64,000 nt of DNA from Paulinella micropora (GCA_009731375.1 BJOX01000203.1:94008-158007), one strand, 5' to 3'. Shown: positions 29,066-47,153, counted from the first letter of the stretch. Made by a program: numbers and translations. Notes: a model not told the origin generated them from the letters alone.

Positions 29066-29088
29066 TAAAGTAAGTAAATTAAGTACTG
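28443..29088 (-). repeat. Inverted (AAGT)n block inside the ACTT array
   Basis: At about 28450 ...TTTACTTACTTTACTTT turns into AAGTAAGTAAGTAAAGTAAG: the array switches strand with no spacer, making a palindromic junction. About 640 bases later it returns to ACTT (TTAAGTACTGACTTTGC near 29088). The block's variants (TACAATAAGT, AAAGTAAG, GCAAG) are the complements of those outside, so it is an inverted segment of the same array. Confidence 0.93.
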
Positions 29089-29199
29089 ACTTTGCTTACT
29101 TACTTACTTACTTACTTACTTTACTTACTTACTTACTTTACTTTACTTTACTTTACTTTACTTTACTTACTTTACTTTACTTTACTTAACTTTACTTAC

Positions 29200-29230
<31 letters not shown>

Positions 29231-29255
29231 TACTTACTTTACTTACTTTACTTAC

Positions 29256-29293
<38 letters not shown>

Positions 29294-29362
29294 AACTTTA
29301 CTTTACTTACTTACTCACTTACTCACTTACTTACTTACTTACTTACTTACGTACTTACTTAC

Positions 29363-29397
<35 letters not shown>

Positions 29398-29509
29398 TAC
29401 TTTACTACTTTACTTACTTACTTTACTTACTTACTTACTTTCTTACTTACTTTACTTACTTACTTACTTACTTACTTTACTTTACTTTACTTTACTTTAC
29501 TTTACTTAC

Positions 29510-29544
<35 letters not shown>

Positions 29545-29641
29545 TACTTACTTTACTTACTTTACTTACAAACTTACTTACTTACCTACTTTACCTACTT
29601 TAGTTACTTACTTACTTTACTTACTTACTTACTTTACTTAC

Positions 29642-29692
<51 letters not shown>

Positions 29693-29708
29693 TACTTACT
29701 AACTTTAC

Positions 29709-29752
<44 letters not shown>

Positions 29753-29755
29753 TTG

Positions 29756-29801
<46 letters not shown>

Positions 29802-29804
29802 TTG

Positions 29805-29849
<45 letters not shown>

Positions 29850-30021
29850 TACTTACTTTACTTACTTTACTTACTTTACTTACTTTTACTTTACTTACTT
29901 TACTTACTTTACTTACTTTACTTACTTACTTACTTACTGACTTTACTTACTTACTTACTTACTTACTTTACTTACTTACTTACTTACTTTACTTTACTTT
30001 ACTTTACTTTACTTTACTTAC

Positions 30022-30072
<51 letters not shown>

Positions 30073-30137
30073 TACTTACTTTACTTACTTTACTTACTTT
30101 ACTTACTTTACTTACTTACTTACGTACTTACTTACTA

Positions 30138-30173
<36 letters not shown>

Positions 30174-30189
30174 TACGTACTAACTTTAC

Positions 30190-30261
<72 letters not shown>

Positions 30262-30264
30262 TTG

Positions 30265-30308
<44 letters not shown>

Positions 30309-30309
30309 G

Positions 30310-30374
<65 letters not shown>

Positions 30375-30523
30375 TACTTACTTTACTTACTTTGCTTACT
30401 TTACTTACTTTACTTTACTTTACTTTACTTTACTTTACTTTACTTACTTTACTTACTTACTTACTAACTTACTAACTTACTTACTTACTTACTTACTTTA
30501 CTTACTTTACTTACTTTACTTAC

Positions 30524-30557
<34 letters not shown>

Positions 30558-30593
30558 AACTTTACTTTACTTTACTTACTTACTCACTTACTC

Positions 30594-30629
<36 letters not shown>

Positions 30630-30663
30630 TACTTTACTACTTTACTTACTTACTTACTTACTG

Positions 30664-30699
<36 letters not shown>

Positions 30700-30813
30700 T
30701 ACTTTACTTTACTTTACTTTACTTACTTTACTTACTTTACTTACTTTACTTACTTACTTACTTACTTACTTTGCTTACTTACTTACTTTACTTACTTACT
30801 TACTTACTTATTG

Positions 30814-30847
<34 letters not shown>

Positions 30848-30850
30848 TTG

Positions 30851-30882
<32 letters not shown>

Positions 30883-30939
30883 GACTTACTTACTTACTTA
30901 CTTACTTTACTTACTTTACTTACTTTACTTACTTACTTT

Positions 30940-30983
<44 letters not shown>

Positions 30984-31131
30984 TTGTACTTACTTACTTA
31001 TTGTACTTACTTACTTACTTACTAACTTACTTACTTACTTACTTACTTTACTTATTTACTTACTTTACTTACTTTACTTATTACTTACTTACCTTACTTA
31101 CTTAACTTACTTTACTTACTTACTTACTTAC

Positions 31132-31197
<66 letters not shown>

Positions 31198-31240
31198 TAC
31201 TTTACTTACTTACTTACCTTACTTACTTACTTACTTATTG

Positions 31241-31273
<33 letters not shown>

Positions 31274-31317
31274 TCTTACTTACTTTACTTATTTACTTAT
31301 TTACTTACTTTACTTAC

Positions 31318-31348
<31 letters not shown>

Positions 31349-31462
31349 TACTTACTTACTTACTTACTTACATACTTATTTACTTACTTACTTACTTACT
31401 TACTTTGCTTACTTACTTACTTTACTTACTTACTTACTTACTTGCTTACTTACTTACTTTAC

Positions 31463-31493
<31 letters not shown>

Positions 31494-31500
31494 TACTTAC

Positions 31501-31535
<35 letters not shown>

Positions 31536-31588
31536 TACTTACTTTACTTACTTACTTTCTTACTTACTTACTTACTTACTTACTTTAC

Positions 31589-31623
<35 letters not shown>

Positions 31624-31656
31624 TTTGTACTTACTTACTTACTTACTTACTTACTT

Positions 31657-31666
31657 NNNNNNNNNN
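31657..31666. other. Assembly gap (10 N)
   Basis: Short nominal gap in ACTT sequence. Confidence 0.99.
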
Positions 31667-31733
31667 ACTTTACTTACTTATTGTACTTACTTACTTACTT
31701 ACTTATTGTACTTACTTACTTACTTACTTATTG

Positions 31734-31794
<61 letters not shown>

Positions 31795-31855
31795 TACTTA
31801 CTTTACTTACTTTACTTACTTTACTTACTTTACTTACTTTACTTACTTTACTTAC

Positions 31856-31906
<51 letters not shown>

Positions 31907-32098
31907 GCTTACTTTACTTACTTTACTTACTTTACTTACTTTACTTACTTACTTTACTTATTTACTTACTTTACTTACTTTACTTATTACTTACTTACCT
32001 TACTTACTTAACTTACTTTACTTACTTACTTACTTACTACTTACTTACTTATTTACTTACTTACTTACTTTACTTACTTACTTACTTACTTACTTTAC

Positions 32099-32134
<36 letters not shown>

Positions 32135-32137
32135 TTG

Positions 32138-32168
<31 letters not shown>

Positions 32169-32207
32169 CTTACTTACTTAACTTACTTTACTTACTTACT
32201 TACTTAC

Positions 32208-32269
<62 letters not shown>

Positions 32270-32272
32270 TAC

Positions 32273-32308
<36 letters not shown>

Positions 32309-32311
32309 TTG

Positions 32312-32344
<33 letters not shown>

Positions 32345-32418
32345 TCTTACTTACTTTACTTATTTACTTATTTACTTACTTTACTTACTTTACTTACTTA
32401 CTTACTTACTTTACTTAC

Positions 32419-32491
<73 letters not shown>

Positions 32492-32575
32492 TTTACTTAC
32501 TTACTTACTTACTTACTTTGCTTACTTACTTACTTTACTTACTTACTTACTTACTTGCTTACTTACTTACTTTAC

Positions 32576-32606
<31 letters not shown>

Positions 32607-32613
32607 TACTTAC

Positions 32614-32660
<47 letters not shown>

Positions 32661-32713
32661 TACTTACTTTACTTACTTACTTTCTTACTTACTTACTTAC
32701 TTACTTACTTTAC

Positions 32714-32748
<35 letters not shown>

Positions 32749-32752
32749 TTTG

Positions 32753-32783
<31 letters not shown>

Positions 32784-32828
32784 CTTACTTACTTAACTTA
32801 CTTTACTTACTTACTTACTTACTACTTA

Positions 32829-32838
32829 NNNNNNNNNN
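32829..32838. other. Assembly gap (10 N)
   Basis: Short nominal gap in ACTT sequence. Confidence 0.99.
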
Positions 32839-32897
32839 TACTTACTTATTGTACTTACTTACTTACTGACTTATTGTTCTTACTTACTTACTTATTG

Positions 32898-32950
<53 letters not shown>

Positions 32951-33161
32951 TACTTACTTTACTTACTTTACTTACTTTACTTACTTTACTTACTTTACTT
33001 ACTTTACTTACTTACTTTACTTATTTACTTACTTTACTTACTTTACTTATTACTTACTTACCTTACTTACTTAACTTACTTTACTTACTTACTTACTTAC
33101 TACTTACTTACTTATTTACTTACTTACTTACTTTACTTACTTACTTACTTACTTACTTTAC

Positions 33162-33197
<36 letters not shown>

Positions 33198-33200
33198 TTG

Positions 33201-33231
<31 letters not shown>

Positions 33232-33270
33232 CTTACTTACTTAACTTACTTTACTTACTTACTTACTTAC

Positions 33271-33303
<33 letters not shown>

Positions 33304-33331
33304 TACTTACTTACTTACTTACTTACTTTAC

Positions 33332-33367
<36 letters not shown>

Positions 33368-33477
33368 TTGTACTTACTTACTTACTTACTTACTTACTTT
33401 CTTACTTACTTTACTTATTTACTTATTTACTTACTTTACTTACTTTACTTACTCACTTACTTACTTACTTTACTTAC

Positions 33478-33508
<31 letters not shown>

Positions 33509-33618
33509 TACTTACTTACTTACTTACTTACTTATTTACTTACTTACTTACTTACTTACTTTGCTTACTTACTTACTTTACTTACTTACTTACTTACTTG
33601 CTTACTTACTTACTTTAC

Positions 33619-33653
<35 letters not shown>

Positions 33654-33660
33654 TACTTAC

Positions 33661-33700
<40 letters not shown>

Positions 33701-33713
33701 ACTTACTTACTTA

Positions 33714-33749
<36 letters not shown>

Positions 33750-33823
33750 TACTTACTTTACTTACTTACTTTCTTACTTACTTACTTACTTACTTACTTT
33801 ACTTTACTTACTTACTTACTTAC

Positions 33824-33866
<43 letters not shown>

Positions 33867-33933
33867 TACTTACTTATTGTACTTACTTACTTACTTACTT
33901 ACTTATTGTACTTACTTACTTACTTACTTATTG

Positions 33934-33986
<53 letters not shown>

Positions 33987-34054
33987 TACTTACTTTACTT
34001 ACTTTACTTACTTTACTTACTTTACTTACTTTACTTACTTACTTGCTTACTTAC

Positions 34055-34089
<35 letters not shown>

Positions 34090-34198
34090 TACTTACTTAC
34101 TTACTTTACTTACAAACTTACTTACTTACCTACTTTACCTACTTTACTTACTTACTTACTTTACTTACTTACTTTACTTACTTACTTACTTTACTTAC

Positions 34199-34233
<35 letters not shown>

Positions 34234-34277
34234 TACTTACTTACTTACTTTACTTGACTTGACTTTACTTTACTTAC

Positions 34278-34312
<35 letters not shown>

Positions 34313-34337
34313 TACTTACTTTACTTACTTTACTTAC

Positions 34338-34375
<38 letters not shown>

Positions 34376-34502
34376 GACTGACTTACTTACTAACTTTACT
34401 TTACTTTACTTACTTACTTACTTATTGTATTTACTTACTTTACTTATTTACTTACTTTACTTACTTTACTTATTACTTACTTACCTTACTTACTTTACTT
34501 AC

Positions 34503-34611
<109 letters not shown>

Positions 34612-34614
34612 TAC

Positions 34615-34646
<32 letters not shown>

Positions 34647-34756
34647 TTGTACTTACTTACTTACTTACTTACTTACTTTCTGACTTACTTTACTTATTTT
34701 CTTATTTACTTACTTTACTTACTTTACTTACTTACTTACTTACTTACTTTACTTAC

Positions 34757-34787
<31 letters not shown>

Positions 34788-34896
34788 TACTTACTTACTT
34801 ACTTACTTATTTACTTACTTACTTACTTACTTAATTTGCTTACTTACTTACTTTACTTACTTACTTACTTACTTGCTTACTTACTTACTTTACTTG

Positions 34897-34948
<52 letters not shown>

Positions 34949-34955
34949 TACTTAC

Positions 34956-35061
<106 letters not shown>

Positions 35062-35086
35062 CTTACTTACTTTACTTACTTACTTT

Positions 35087-35166
<80 letters not shown>

Positions 35167-35233
35167 TACTTACTTATTGTACTTACTTACTAACTTACTT
35201 ACTTATTGTACTTACTTACTAACTTACTTATTG

Positions 35234-35282
<49 letters not shown>

Positions 35283-35563
35283 TACTTACTTTACTTACTT
35301 TACTTACTTTACTTACTTTACTTACTTTACTTACTTTACTTACTTACTTACTTATTTACTTACTTACTTACTTACTTTACTTACTTTACTTACTTTACTT
35401 ACTTTACTTACATACTTGCTTACTTACTTTACTTACTTACTTACTTACTTACTTTACTTACTTACTTACTTTACTTACAAACTTACTTACTTACCTACTT
35501 TACCTACTTTACTTACTTACTTACTTTACTTACTTACTTTACTTACTTACTTACTTTACTTAC

Positions 35564-35598
<35 letters not shown>

Positions 35599-35851
35599 TA
35601 CTTACTTTACTTACTTTACTTACTTACTTTCTTACTTACTTACTTACTTACTTACTAACTTACTTACTAACTTTTCTTTACTTTACTTACTTACTCACTT
35701 ACTCACTTACTTACTTACTTACTTACTTACATACTTACTTACTTACTTACTTTACTTACTTTACTTACTTACTTACTAACTGACTTTACTTACTTACTTA
35801 CTTTACTTACTTACTTACTTACTTTACTTTACTTTACTTTACTTTACTTAC

Positions 35852-35894
<43 letters not shown>

Positions 35895-35919
35895 TACTTA
35901 CTTTACTTACTTTACTTAC

Positions 35920-35961
<42 letters not shown>

Positions 35962-36039
35962 GACTGACTTACTTACTAACTTTACTTTACTTTACTTACT
36001 TACTCACTTACTCACCTACTTTACTTACTTACTTACTTG

Positions 36040-36075
<36 letters not shown>

Positions 36076-36255
36076 TTGTACTTACTTACTTATTGTTCTT
36101 ACTTACTTACTAACTTACTTACTTACTTACTTACTTACTTTACTTATTTACTTATTTACTTACTTTACTTACTTTACTTACTTACTTACTTACCTTACTT
36201 ACTTTACTTACTTTACTTACTTACTTACTTACTACTTACTTACTTACTTACTTAC

Positions 36256-36346
<91 letters not shown>

Positions 36347-36528
36347 TACTTACTTTACTTACTTACTTTCTTACTTACTTACTCACTTACTTACTTACTT
36401 ACTTACTTATTTTACTTGACATACTGACTTACTTACTTACTTACTTACTTTCTTACTTACTTTACTTATTTTCTCATTTACTTACTTTACTTACTTTACT
36501 TACTTACTTACTTACTTACTTTACTTAC

Positions 36529-36589
<61 letters not shown>

Positions 36590-36681
36590 TTTACTTACTT
36601 ACTTACTTTGCTTACTTACTTACTTTACTTACTTACTTACTTACTTGCTTACTTACTTACTTTACTTTACTTACTTACTTC

Positions 36682-36716
<35 letters not shown>

Positions 36717-36723
36717 TACTTAC

Positions 36724-36813
<90 letters not shown>

Positions 36814-36860
36814 CTTCCTTACTTTACTTACTTACTTTCTTACTTACTTACTTACTTTAC

Positions 36861-36891
<31 letters not shown>

Positions 36892-36902
36892 TACTTGCTT
36901 AC

Positions 36903-36941
<39 letters not shown>

Positions 36942-37008
36942 TACTTACTTATTGTACTTACTTACTTACTTACTTACTTATTGTACTTACTTACTTACTT
37001 AGTTATTG

Positions 37009-37049
<41 letters not shown>

Positions 37050-37092
37050 TACTTACTTTACTTACTTTACTTACTTTACTTACTTTACTTAC

Positions 37093-37139
<47 letters not shown>

Positions 37140-37189
37140 TACTTACTTTACGTACTTTACTTACTTTACTTACATACTTGCTTACTTAC

Positions 37190-37220
<31 letters not shown>

Positions 37221-37329
37221 TACTTACTTACTTACTTTACTTACAAACTTACTTACTTACCTACTTTACCTACTTTACTTACTTACTTACTTTACTTACT
37301 TACTTTACTTACTTACTTACTTTACTTAC

Positions 37330-37364
<35 letters not shown>

Positions 37365-37396
37365 TACTTACTTTACTTACTTTACTTACTTACTTT

Positions 37397-37442
<46 letters not shown>

Positions 37443-37633
37443 GACTTACTTACTAACTTTTCTTTACTTTACTTACTTACTCACTTACTCACTTACTTAC
37501 TTACTTACTTACTTACATACTTACTTACTTACTTACTTTACTTACTTTACTTACTTACTTACTAACTGACTTTACTTGCTTACTTTACTTACTTACTTAC
37601 TTACTTTACTTGACTTTACTTTACTTTACTTAC

Positions 37634-37680
<47 letters not shown>

Positions 37681-37705
37681 TACTTACTTTACTTACTTTA
37701 CTTAC

Positions 37706-37743
<38 letters not shown>

Positions 37744-38011
37744 GACTGACTTACTTACTAACTTTACTTTACTTTACTTACTTACTCACTTACTCACTTA
37801 CTTTACTTACTTACTTACTTGCTTACTTACTTACTTACTTACTTACTTTTTTATTGTACTTACTTACTTATTGTACTTACTTACTGACTAACTTACTTAC
37901 TTACTTACTTACTTACTTTACTTACTTTACTTATTTACTTACTTTACTTACTTTACTTACTTACTTACTTACCTTACTTACTTTACTTACTTTACTTACT
38001 TACTTACTTAC

Positions 38012-38052
<41 letters not shown>

Positions 38053-38058
38053 GCTTAC

Positions 38059-38137
<79 letters not shown>

Positions 38138-38212
38138 TACTTACTTACTTTACTTACTTTCTTACTTACTTACTCACTTACTTACTTACTTACTTACTTA
38201 TTTTACTTTACA

Positions 38213-38249
<37 letters not shown>

Positions 38250-38250
38250 G

Positions 38251-38308
<58 letters not shown>

Positions 38309-38426
38309 AACTTTACTTTACTTGACTTACTTACTTACTTACTTTACTTTACTACTTTACTTACTTACTTACTGACTTTACTTACTTACTTACTTTACTT
38401 ACTTACTTTACTTTACTTTACTTTAC

Positions 38427-38461
<35 letters not shown>

Positions 38462-38518
38462 GACTTACTTTACTTACTTTACTTATTTTACTTACTTTAC
38501 TTACTTTACTTACTTTAC

Positions 38519-38553
<35 letters not shown>

Positions 38554-38604
38554 TCTTACTAACTTTACTTTACTTTACTTACTTACTCACTTACTCACTT
38601 ACTC

Positions 38605-38648
<44 letters not shown>

Positions 38649-38769
38649 TACTTACTGACTTTACTTTACTTTACTTTACTTACTTTACTTACTTTACTTA
38701 CTTTACTTACTTACTTACTTACTTACTTTCCTTACTTACTTACTTTACTTACTTACTTATTTACTTTAC

Positions 38770-38809
<40 letters not shown>

Positions 38810-38830
38810 TTGTACTTACTTACTTACTTA

Positions 38831-38881
<51 letters not shown>

Positions 38882-38908
38882 TACTTACTTTACTTATTTA
38901 CTTACTTT

Positions 38909-38980
<72 letters not shown>

Positions 38981-39129
38981 TTGTACTTACTTACTTATTG
39001 TACTTACTTACTTACTTACTAACTTACTTACTTACTTACTTTACTTATTTACTTACTTTACTTACTTTACTTACTTACTTACTTACCTTACTTACTTTAC
39101 TTACTTTACTTACTGACTTACTTACTTAC

Positions 39130-39199
<70 letters not shown>

Positions 39200-39202
39200 T
39201 AC

Positions 39203-39265
<63 letters not shown>

Positions 39266-39472
39266 TCTTACTTACTTTACTTATTTACTTACTTTACTTA
39301 CTTACTTACTTACTGACTTTACTTACTTACTTACTAACTTTACTTTACTTGACTTACTTACTTTACTTACTAACTTTACTTTACTTGACTTACTTACTTT
39401 ACTTACTTACTTACTTACTGACTTTACTTACTTACTTACTTTACTTACTTACTTTACTTTACTTTACTTTAC

Positions 39473-39519
<47 letters not shown>

Positions 39520-39567
39520 TACTTACTTTACTTACTTTACTTACTTTACTTACTTTACTTACTTTAC

Positions 39568-39609
<42 letters not shown>

Positions 39610-39661
39610 AACTTTACTTTACTTTACTTACTTACTCACTTACTCACTTACTCACTTACTC

Positions 39662-39729
<68 letters not shown>

Positions 39730-39776
39730 TACTTACTTTACTTACTTTACTTACTTTACTTACTTTACTTTACTAC

Positions 39777-39811
<35 letters not shown>

Positions 39812-39952
39812 TCTTACTGACTTTACTTACTTACTTACTTACTTACTTACTGACTTTACTTTACTTTACTTTACTTACTTTACTTACTTTACTTACTTTA
39901 CTTACTTACTTACTTACTTTGCTTACTTACTTACTTTACTTACTTACTTTAC

Positions 39953-39988
<36 letters not shown>

Positions 39989-40006
39989 TTGTACTTACTT
40001 ACTTAC

Positions 40007-40061
<55 letters not shown>

Positions 40062-40077
40062 TACTTACTTTACTTAC

Positions 40078-40124
<47 letters not shown>

Positions 40125-40298
40125 GCTTACTTACTTACTTACTTACTTATTGTACTTACTTACTTATTGTACTTACTTACTTACTTACTAACTTACTTAC
40201 TTACTTACTTACTTACTTTACTTATTTACTTACTTTACTTACTTTACTTACTTACCTTACTTACTTTACTTACTTTACTTACTTACTTACTCACTTAC

Positions 40299-40404
<106 letters not shown>

Positions 40405-40407
40405 TAC

Positions 40408-40443
<36 letters not shown>

Positions 40444-40553
40444 TTGTACTTACTTACTTACTTACTTACTTACTTTCTTACTTACTTACTTTACTTATTT
40501 ACTTAATTACTTACGTTACTTACTTTACTTACTTACTTACTTACTTTACTTAC

Positions 40554-40622
<69 letters not shown>

Positions 40623-40741
40623 TTTACTTACTTACTTACTTACTTACTTTGCTTACTTTACTTACTTTACTTACTTACTTTCTTACTTACTTACTTACTT
40701 AGTCACTTACTTACTTACTTACTTACTTATTTTACTTTACA

Positions 40742-40775
<34 letters not shown>

Positions 40776-40811
40776 TTTACTTTACTTACTTGCTTACTTA
40801 CTTTACTTACA

Positions 40812-40849
<38 letters not shown>

Positions 40850-41105
40850 ACTTACTTACTTACTTACTTACTTTACTTACTTTACTTACTTTCTTACTTA
40901 CTTACTTACTTACTTACTTACTAACTTGCTTACTTACTTTACTTATTTACTTATTTACTTACTTTACTTACTTTACTTACTTACTTTACTTACTTTACTT
41001 ACTTTACTTACTTACTTACTTACTTACTTTACTTACTTAGTTACTTACTTACTTACTTACTTATTTACTTACTTACTTACTTACTTACTTTGCTTACTTA
41101 CTTAC

Positions 41106-41144
<39 letters not shown>

Positions 41145-41147
41145 TAC

Positions 41148-41214
<67 letters not shown>

Positions 41215-41243
41215 TACTTACTTACTTACTTACTTTACTTACA

Positions 41244-41329
<86 letters not shown>

Positions 41330-41348
41330 TACTTACTTTACTTACTTT

Positions 41349-41379
<31 letters not shown>

Positions 41380-41382
41380 TAC

Positions 41383-41466
<84 letters not shown>

Positions 41467-41489
41467 TACTTACTTACTTACTTACTTAC

Positions 41490-41526
<37 letters not shown>

Positions 41527-41533
41527 GTACTTA

Positions 41534-41568
<35 letters not shown>

Positions 41569-41658
41569 CTTACTTTACTTACTTTACTTACTTACTTTGT
41601 TACTTACTTACTTACTTACTCACTTACTTACTTACTTACTTACTTATTTTACTTTACA

Positions 41659-41691
<33 letters not shown>

Positions 41692-41977
41692 GCTTGCTTA
41701 CTTACTTACTTACTTACTTACTCACTTACTTACTTACTAACTTTACTTTACTTGACTTACTTACTTACTTTACTTTACTACTTTACTTACTTACTTACTT
41801 ACTTACTGACTTTACTTACTTACTTACTTACTTACTTTACTTACTTACTTACTTTACTTTACTTTACTTTACTTTACTTTACTTTACTTTACTTACTTAC
41901 TTACTTACTTGCTTACTTACTTACTTACTTACTTTACTTACTTTACTTACTTTACTTACTTTGCTTACTTTACTTAC

Positions 41978-42016
<39 letters not shown>

Positions 42017-42041
42017 TACTTACTTTACTTACTTTACTTAC

Positions 42042-42079
<38 letters not shown>

Positions 42080-42103
42080 CACTTACTTACTTACTTGCTT
42101 TAA

Positions 42104-42134
<31 letters not shown>

Positions 42135-42141
42135 TACTTAC

Positions 42142-42210
<69 letters not shown>

Positions 42211-42321
42211 TTTACTTACTTACTTACTTACTTACTTTGCTTACTTTACTTACTTTACTTACTTACTTTCTTACTTACTTACTTAGTCACTTACTTACTT
42301 ACTTACTTATTTTACTTTACA

Positions 42322-42359
<38 letters not shown>

Positions 42360-42395
42360 TTTACTTTACTTACTTGCTTACTTACTTTACTTACA

Positions 42396-42493
<98 letters not shown>

Positions 42494-42512
42494 TACTTAC
42501 TTTACTTACTTT

Positions 42513-42547
<35 letters not shown>

Positions 42548-42750
42548 TCTTACTTACTTTACTTATTTACTTATTTACTTACTTTACTTACTTTACTTAC
42601 TTACTTACTTTACTTACTTTACTTACTTTACTTACTTACTTACTTTACTTACTTAGTTACTTACTTACTTACTTTACTTACTTAGTTACTTACTTACTTA
42701 CTTACTTATTTACTTACTTACTTACTTACTTACTTTGCTTACTTACTTAC

Positions 42751-42797
<47 letters not shown>

Positions 42798-42800
42798 TAC

Positions 42801-42875
<75 letters not shown>

Positions 42876-42904
42876 TACTTACTTACTTACTTACTTTACT
42901 TACA

Positions 42905-42941
<37 letters not shown>

Positions 42942-42948
42942 TACTTAC

Positions 42949-42991
<43 letters not shown>

Positions 42992-42994
42992 TAC

Positions 42995-43041
<47 letters not shown>

Positions 43042-43064
43042 TACTTACTTACTTACTTACTTAC

Positions 43065-43126
<62 letters not shown>

Positions 43127-43133
43127 GTACTTA

Positions 43134-43168
<35 letters not shown>

Positions 43169-43258
43169 CTTACTTTACTTACTTTACTTACTTACTTTCT
43201 TACTTACTTACTTACTTACTCACTTACTTACTTACTTACTTACTTATTTTACTTTACA

Positions 43259-43291
<33 letters not shown>

Positions 43292-43296
43292 GCTTG

Positions 43297-43330
<34 letters not shown>

Positions 43331-43577
43331 AACTAACTTTACTTTACTTGACTTACTTACTTACTTTATTTTACTACTTTACTTACTTACTTACTTACTT
43401 ACTGACTTTACTTACTTACTTACTTACTTACTTTACTTACTTACTTACTTTACTTTACATTACTTTACTTTATTTTACTTTACTTTACTTACTTACTTAC
43501 TTACTTACTTGCTTACTTACTTACTTACTTACTTTACTTACTTTACTTACTTTACTTACTTTGCTTACTTTACTTAC

Positions 43578-43620
<43 letters not shown>

Positions 43621-43645
43621 TACTTACTTTACTTACTTTACTTAC

Positions 43646-43679
<34 letters not shown>

Positions 43680-43703
43680 CACTTACTTACTTACTTGCTT
43701 TAA

Positions 43704-43777
<74 letters not shown>

Positions 43778-43778
43778 G

Positions 43779-43811
<33 letters not shown>

Positions 43812-43898
43812 TACTTATTTACTTATATACTTACTTTCCTTACTTTACTTACTTACTTACTTTACTTACTTTACTTACTTACTTACTTACTTTCTTAC

Positions 43899-43933
<35 letters not shown>

Positions 43934-44008
43934 TACTTACTTTACTTACTTACTTACTTTACTTGCTTACTTACTTTACTTGCTTACTTACTTTACTTAC
44001 TTACTTAC

Positions 44009-44042
<34 letters not shown>

Positions 44043-44055
44043 AACTTTACTTTAC

Positions 44056-44086
<31 letters not shown>

Positions 44087-44287
44087 TACTTTACTACTTT
44101 ACTTACTTACTTACTTACTTACTGACTTTACTTACTTACTTACTTACTTACTTTACTTACTTACTTACTTTACTTTACTTTACTTTACTTTACTTTACTT
44201 ACTTACTTACTTACTTACTTGCTTACTTACTTACTTACTTACTTTACTTACTTTACTTACTTTACTTACTTTGCTTACTTTACTTAC

Positions 44288-44326
<39 letters not shown>

Positions 44327-44411
44327 TATTACTTTACTTACTTTATTACTTTACTTACTTTACTTACTTACTTACTTACTTACTTACTCACTTACTTACT
44401 TACTTGCTTTA

Positions 44412-44466
<55 letters not shown>

Positions 44467-44467
44467 G

Positions 44468-44508
<41 letters not shown>

Positions 44509-44566
44509 TACTTATTTACTTATTTACTTACTTTCCTTACTTTACTTACTTACTTACTTTACTTAC

Positions 44567-44601
<35 letters not shown>

Positions 44602-44757
44602 TACTTACTTACTTACTTTACTTACTTTACTTACTTACTTACTTTACTTGCTTACTTACTTTACTTGCTTACTTACTTTACTTACTTACTTTACTTACTT
44701 ACTTACTTACTTACTTACTAACTTACTTACTAACTTTACTTAATTACTCACTTCCTC

Positions 44758-44797
<40 letters not shown>

Positions 44798-44876
44798 TAC
44801 TTTACTGCTTTACTTACTTACTTACTTACTGACTTTACTTACTTACTTACTTACTTTACTTACTTACTTACTTTAC

Positions 44877-44953
<77 letters not shown>

Positions 44954-44984
44954 TTTACTTACTTGCTTACTTACTTTACTTTAC

Positions 44985-45056
<72 letters not shown>

Positions 45057-45117
45057 TACTTACTTACTTACTTACTTTACTTACTTACTTTACTTACTTA
45101 CTTTCTTACTTTCTTAC

Positions 45118-45150
<33 letters not shown>

Positions 45151-45319
45151 GTACTTACTTACCTACTTTACCTCTTTTACCTCCTTTACTTACTTTACTT
45201 ACTTACTTTACTTACTTACTTACTTACATACTTACTTACTTACTTACTTTACTTTCTTACTTACTTACTTACTTACTCACTTACTTACTTACTTACTCAC
45301 TTACTTACTTACTTACTTG

Positions 45320-45377
<58 letters not shown>

Positions 45378-45390
45378 AACTTTACTTTAC

Positions 45391-45424
<34 letters not shown>

Positions 45425-45511
45425 CACTTACTTACTTACTTACTTTACTTTACTACTTTACTTACTTACTTACTTACTGACTTTACTTACTTACTTACTT
45501 ACTTACTTTAC

Positions 45512-45550
<39 letters not shown>

Positions 45551-45589
45551 TACTTACTTTACTTACTTTACTTACTTTACTTACTTTAC

Positions 45590-45647
<58 letters not shown>

Positions 45648-45660
45648 AACTTTACTTTAC

Positions 45661-45731
<71 letters not shown>

Positions 45732-45770
45732 TACTTACTTTACTTACTTGACTTACTTTACTTACTTGAC

Positions 45771-45822
<52 letters not shown>

Positions 45823-46113
45823 TTTACTTACTAACTTACTTACTTACTTACTGACTTTACTTACTTACTTACTTACTTACTTTACTTACTTACTTACTTT
45901 ACTTTACTTTACTTTACTTTACTTTACTTTACTTTACTTACTTACTTACTTACTTACTTGCTTACTTACTTACTTACTTACTTTACTTACTTTACTTACT
46001 TTGCTTACTTTGCTTACTTTACTTACTTTACTTACTTACTTACTTTACTTACTTACTTACTTTACTTTACTTTACTTTACTTTACTTTACTTTCTTACTT
46101 ACTTACTTACTTG

Positions 46114-46144
<31 letters not shown>

Positions 46145-46187
46145 TACTTACTTTACTTACTTTACTTACTTTGCTTACTTTACTTAC

Positions 46188-46234
<47 letters not shown>

Positions 46235-46308
46235 TACTTACTTTATTACTTTACTTACTTTACTTACTTACTTACTTACTTACTCACTTACTTACTTACT
46301 TGCTTTAA

Positions 46309-46350
<42 letters not shown>

Positions 46351-46351
46351 G

Positions 46352-46384
<33 letters not shown>

Positions 46385-46576
46385 TACTTATTTACTTATA
46401 TACTTACTTTCCTTACTTACTTACTTACTTACTTTACTTACTTTACTTACTTACTTACTTACTTTCTTACTTTACTTACTTACTTACTTACTTACTAACT
46501 TTACTTACTTTACTTACTTACTGACTTTACTTGCTTACTTACTTTACTTGCTTACTTACTTTACTTATTTACTTAC

Positions 46577-46610
<34 letters not shown>

Positions 46611-46624
46611 CACTTACTTGCTTG

Positions 46625-46659
<35 letters not shown>

Positions 46660-46851
46660 TACTTTACTACTTTACTTACTTACTTACTTACTTACTGACT
46701 TTACTTACTTACTTACTTACTTACTTTACTTACTTAATTACTTTACTTTACTTTACTTTACTTTACTTTACTTACTTACTTACTTACTTACTTGCTTACT
46801 TACTTACTTACTTACTTTACTTACTTTACTTACATTGCTTACTTTACTTAC

Positions 46852-46906
<55 letters not shown>

Positions 46907-46987
46907 TATTACTTTACTTACTTTATTACTTTACTTACTTTACTTACTTACTTACTTACTTACTCACTCACTTACTTACTTGCTTTA

Positions 46988-47027
<40 letters not shown>

Positions 47028-47085
47028 TACTTATTTACTTATTTACTTACTTTCCTTACTTTACTCACTTACTTACTTTGCTTAC

Positions 47086-47153
<68 letters not shown>

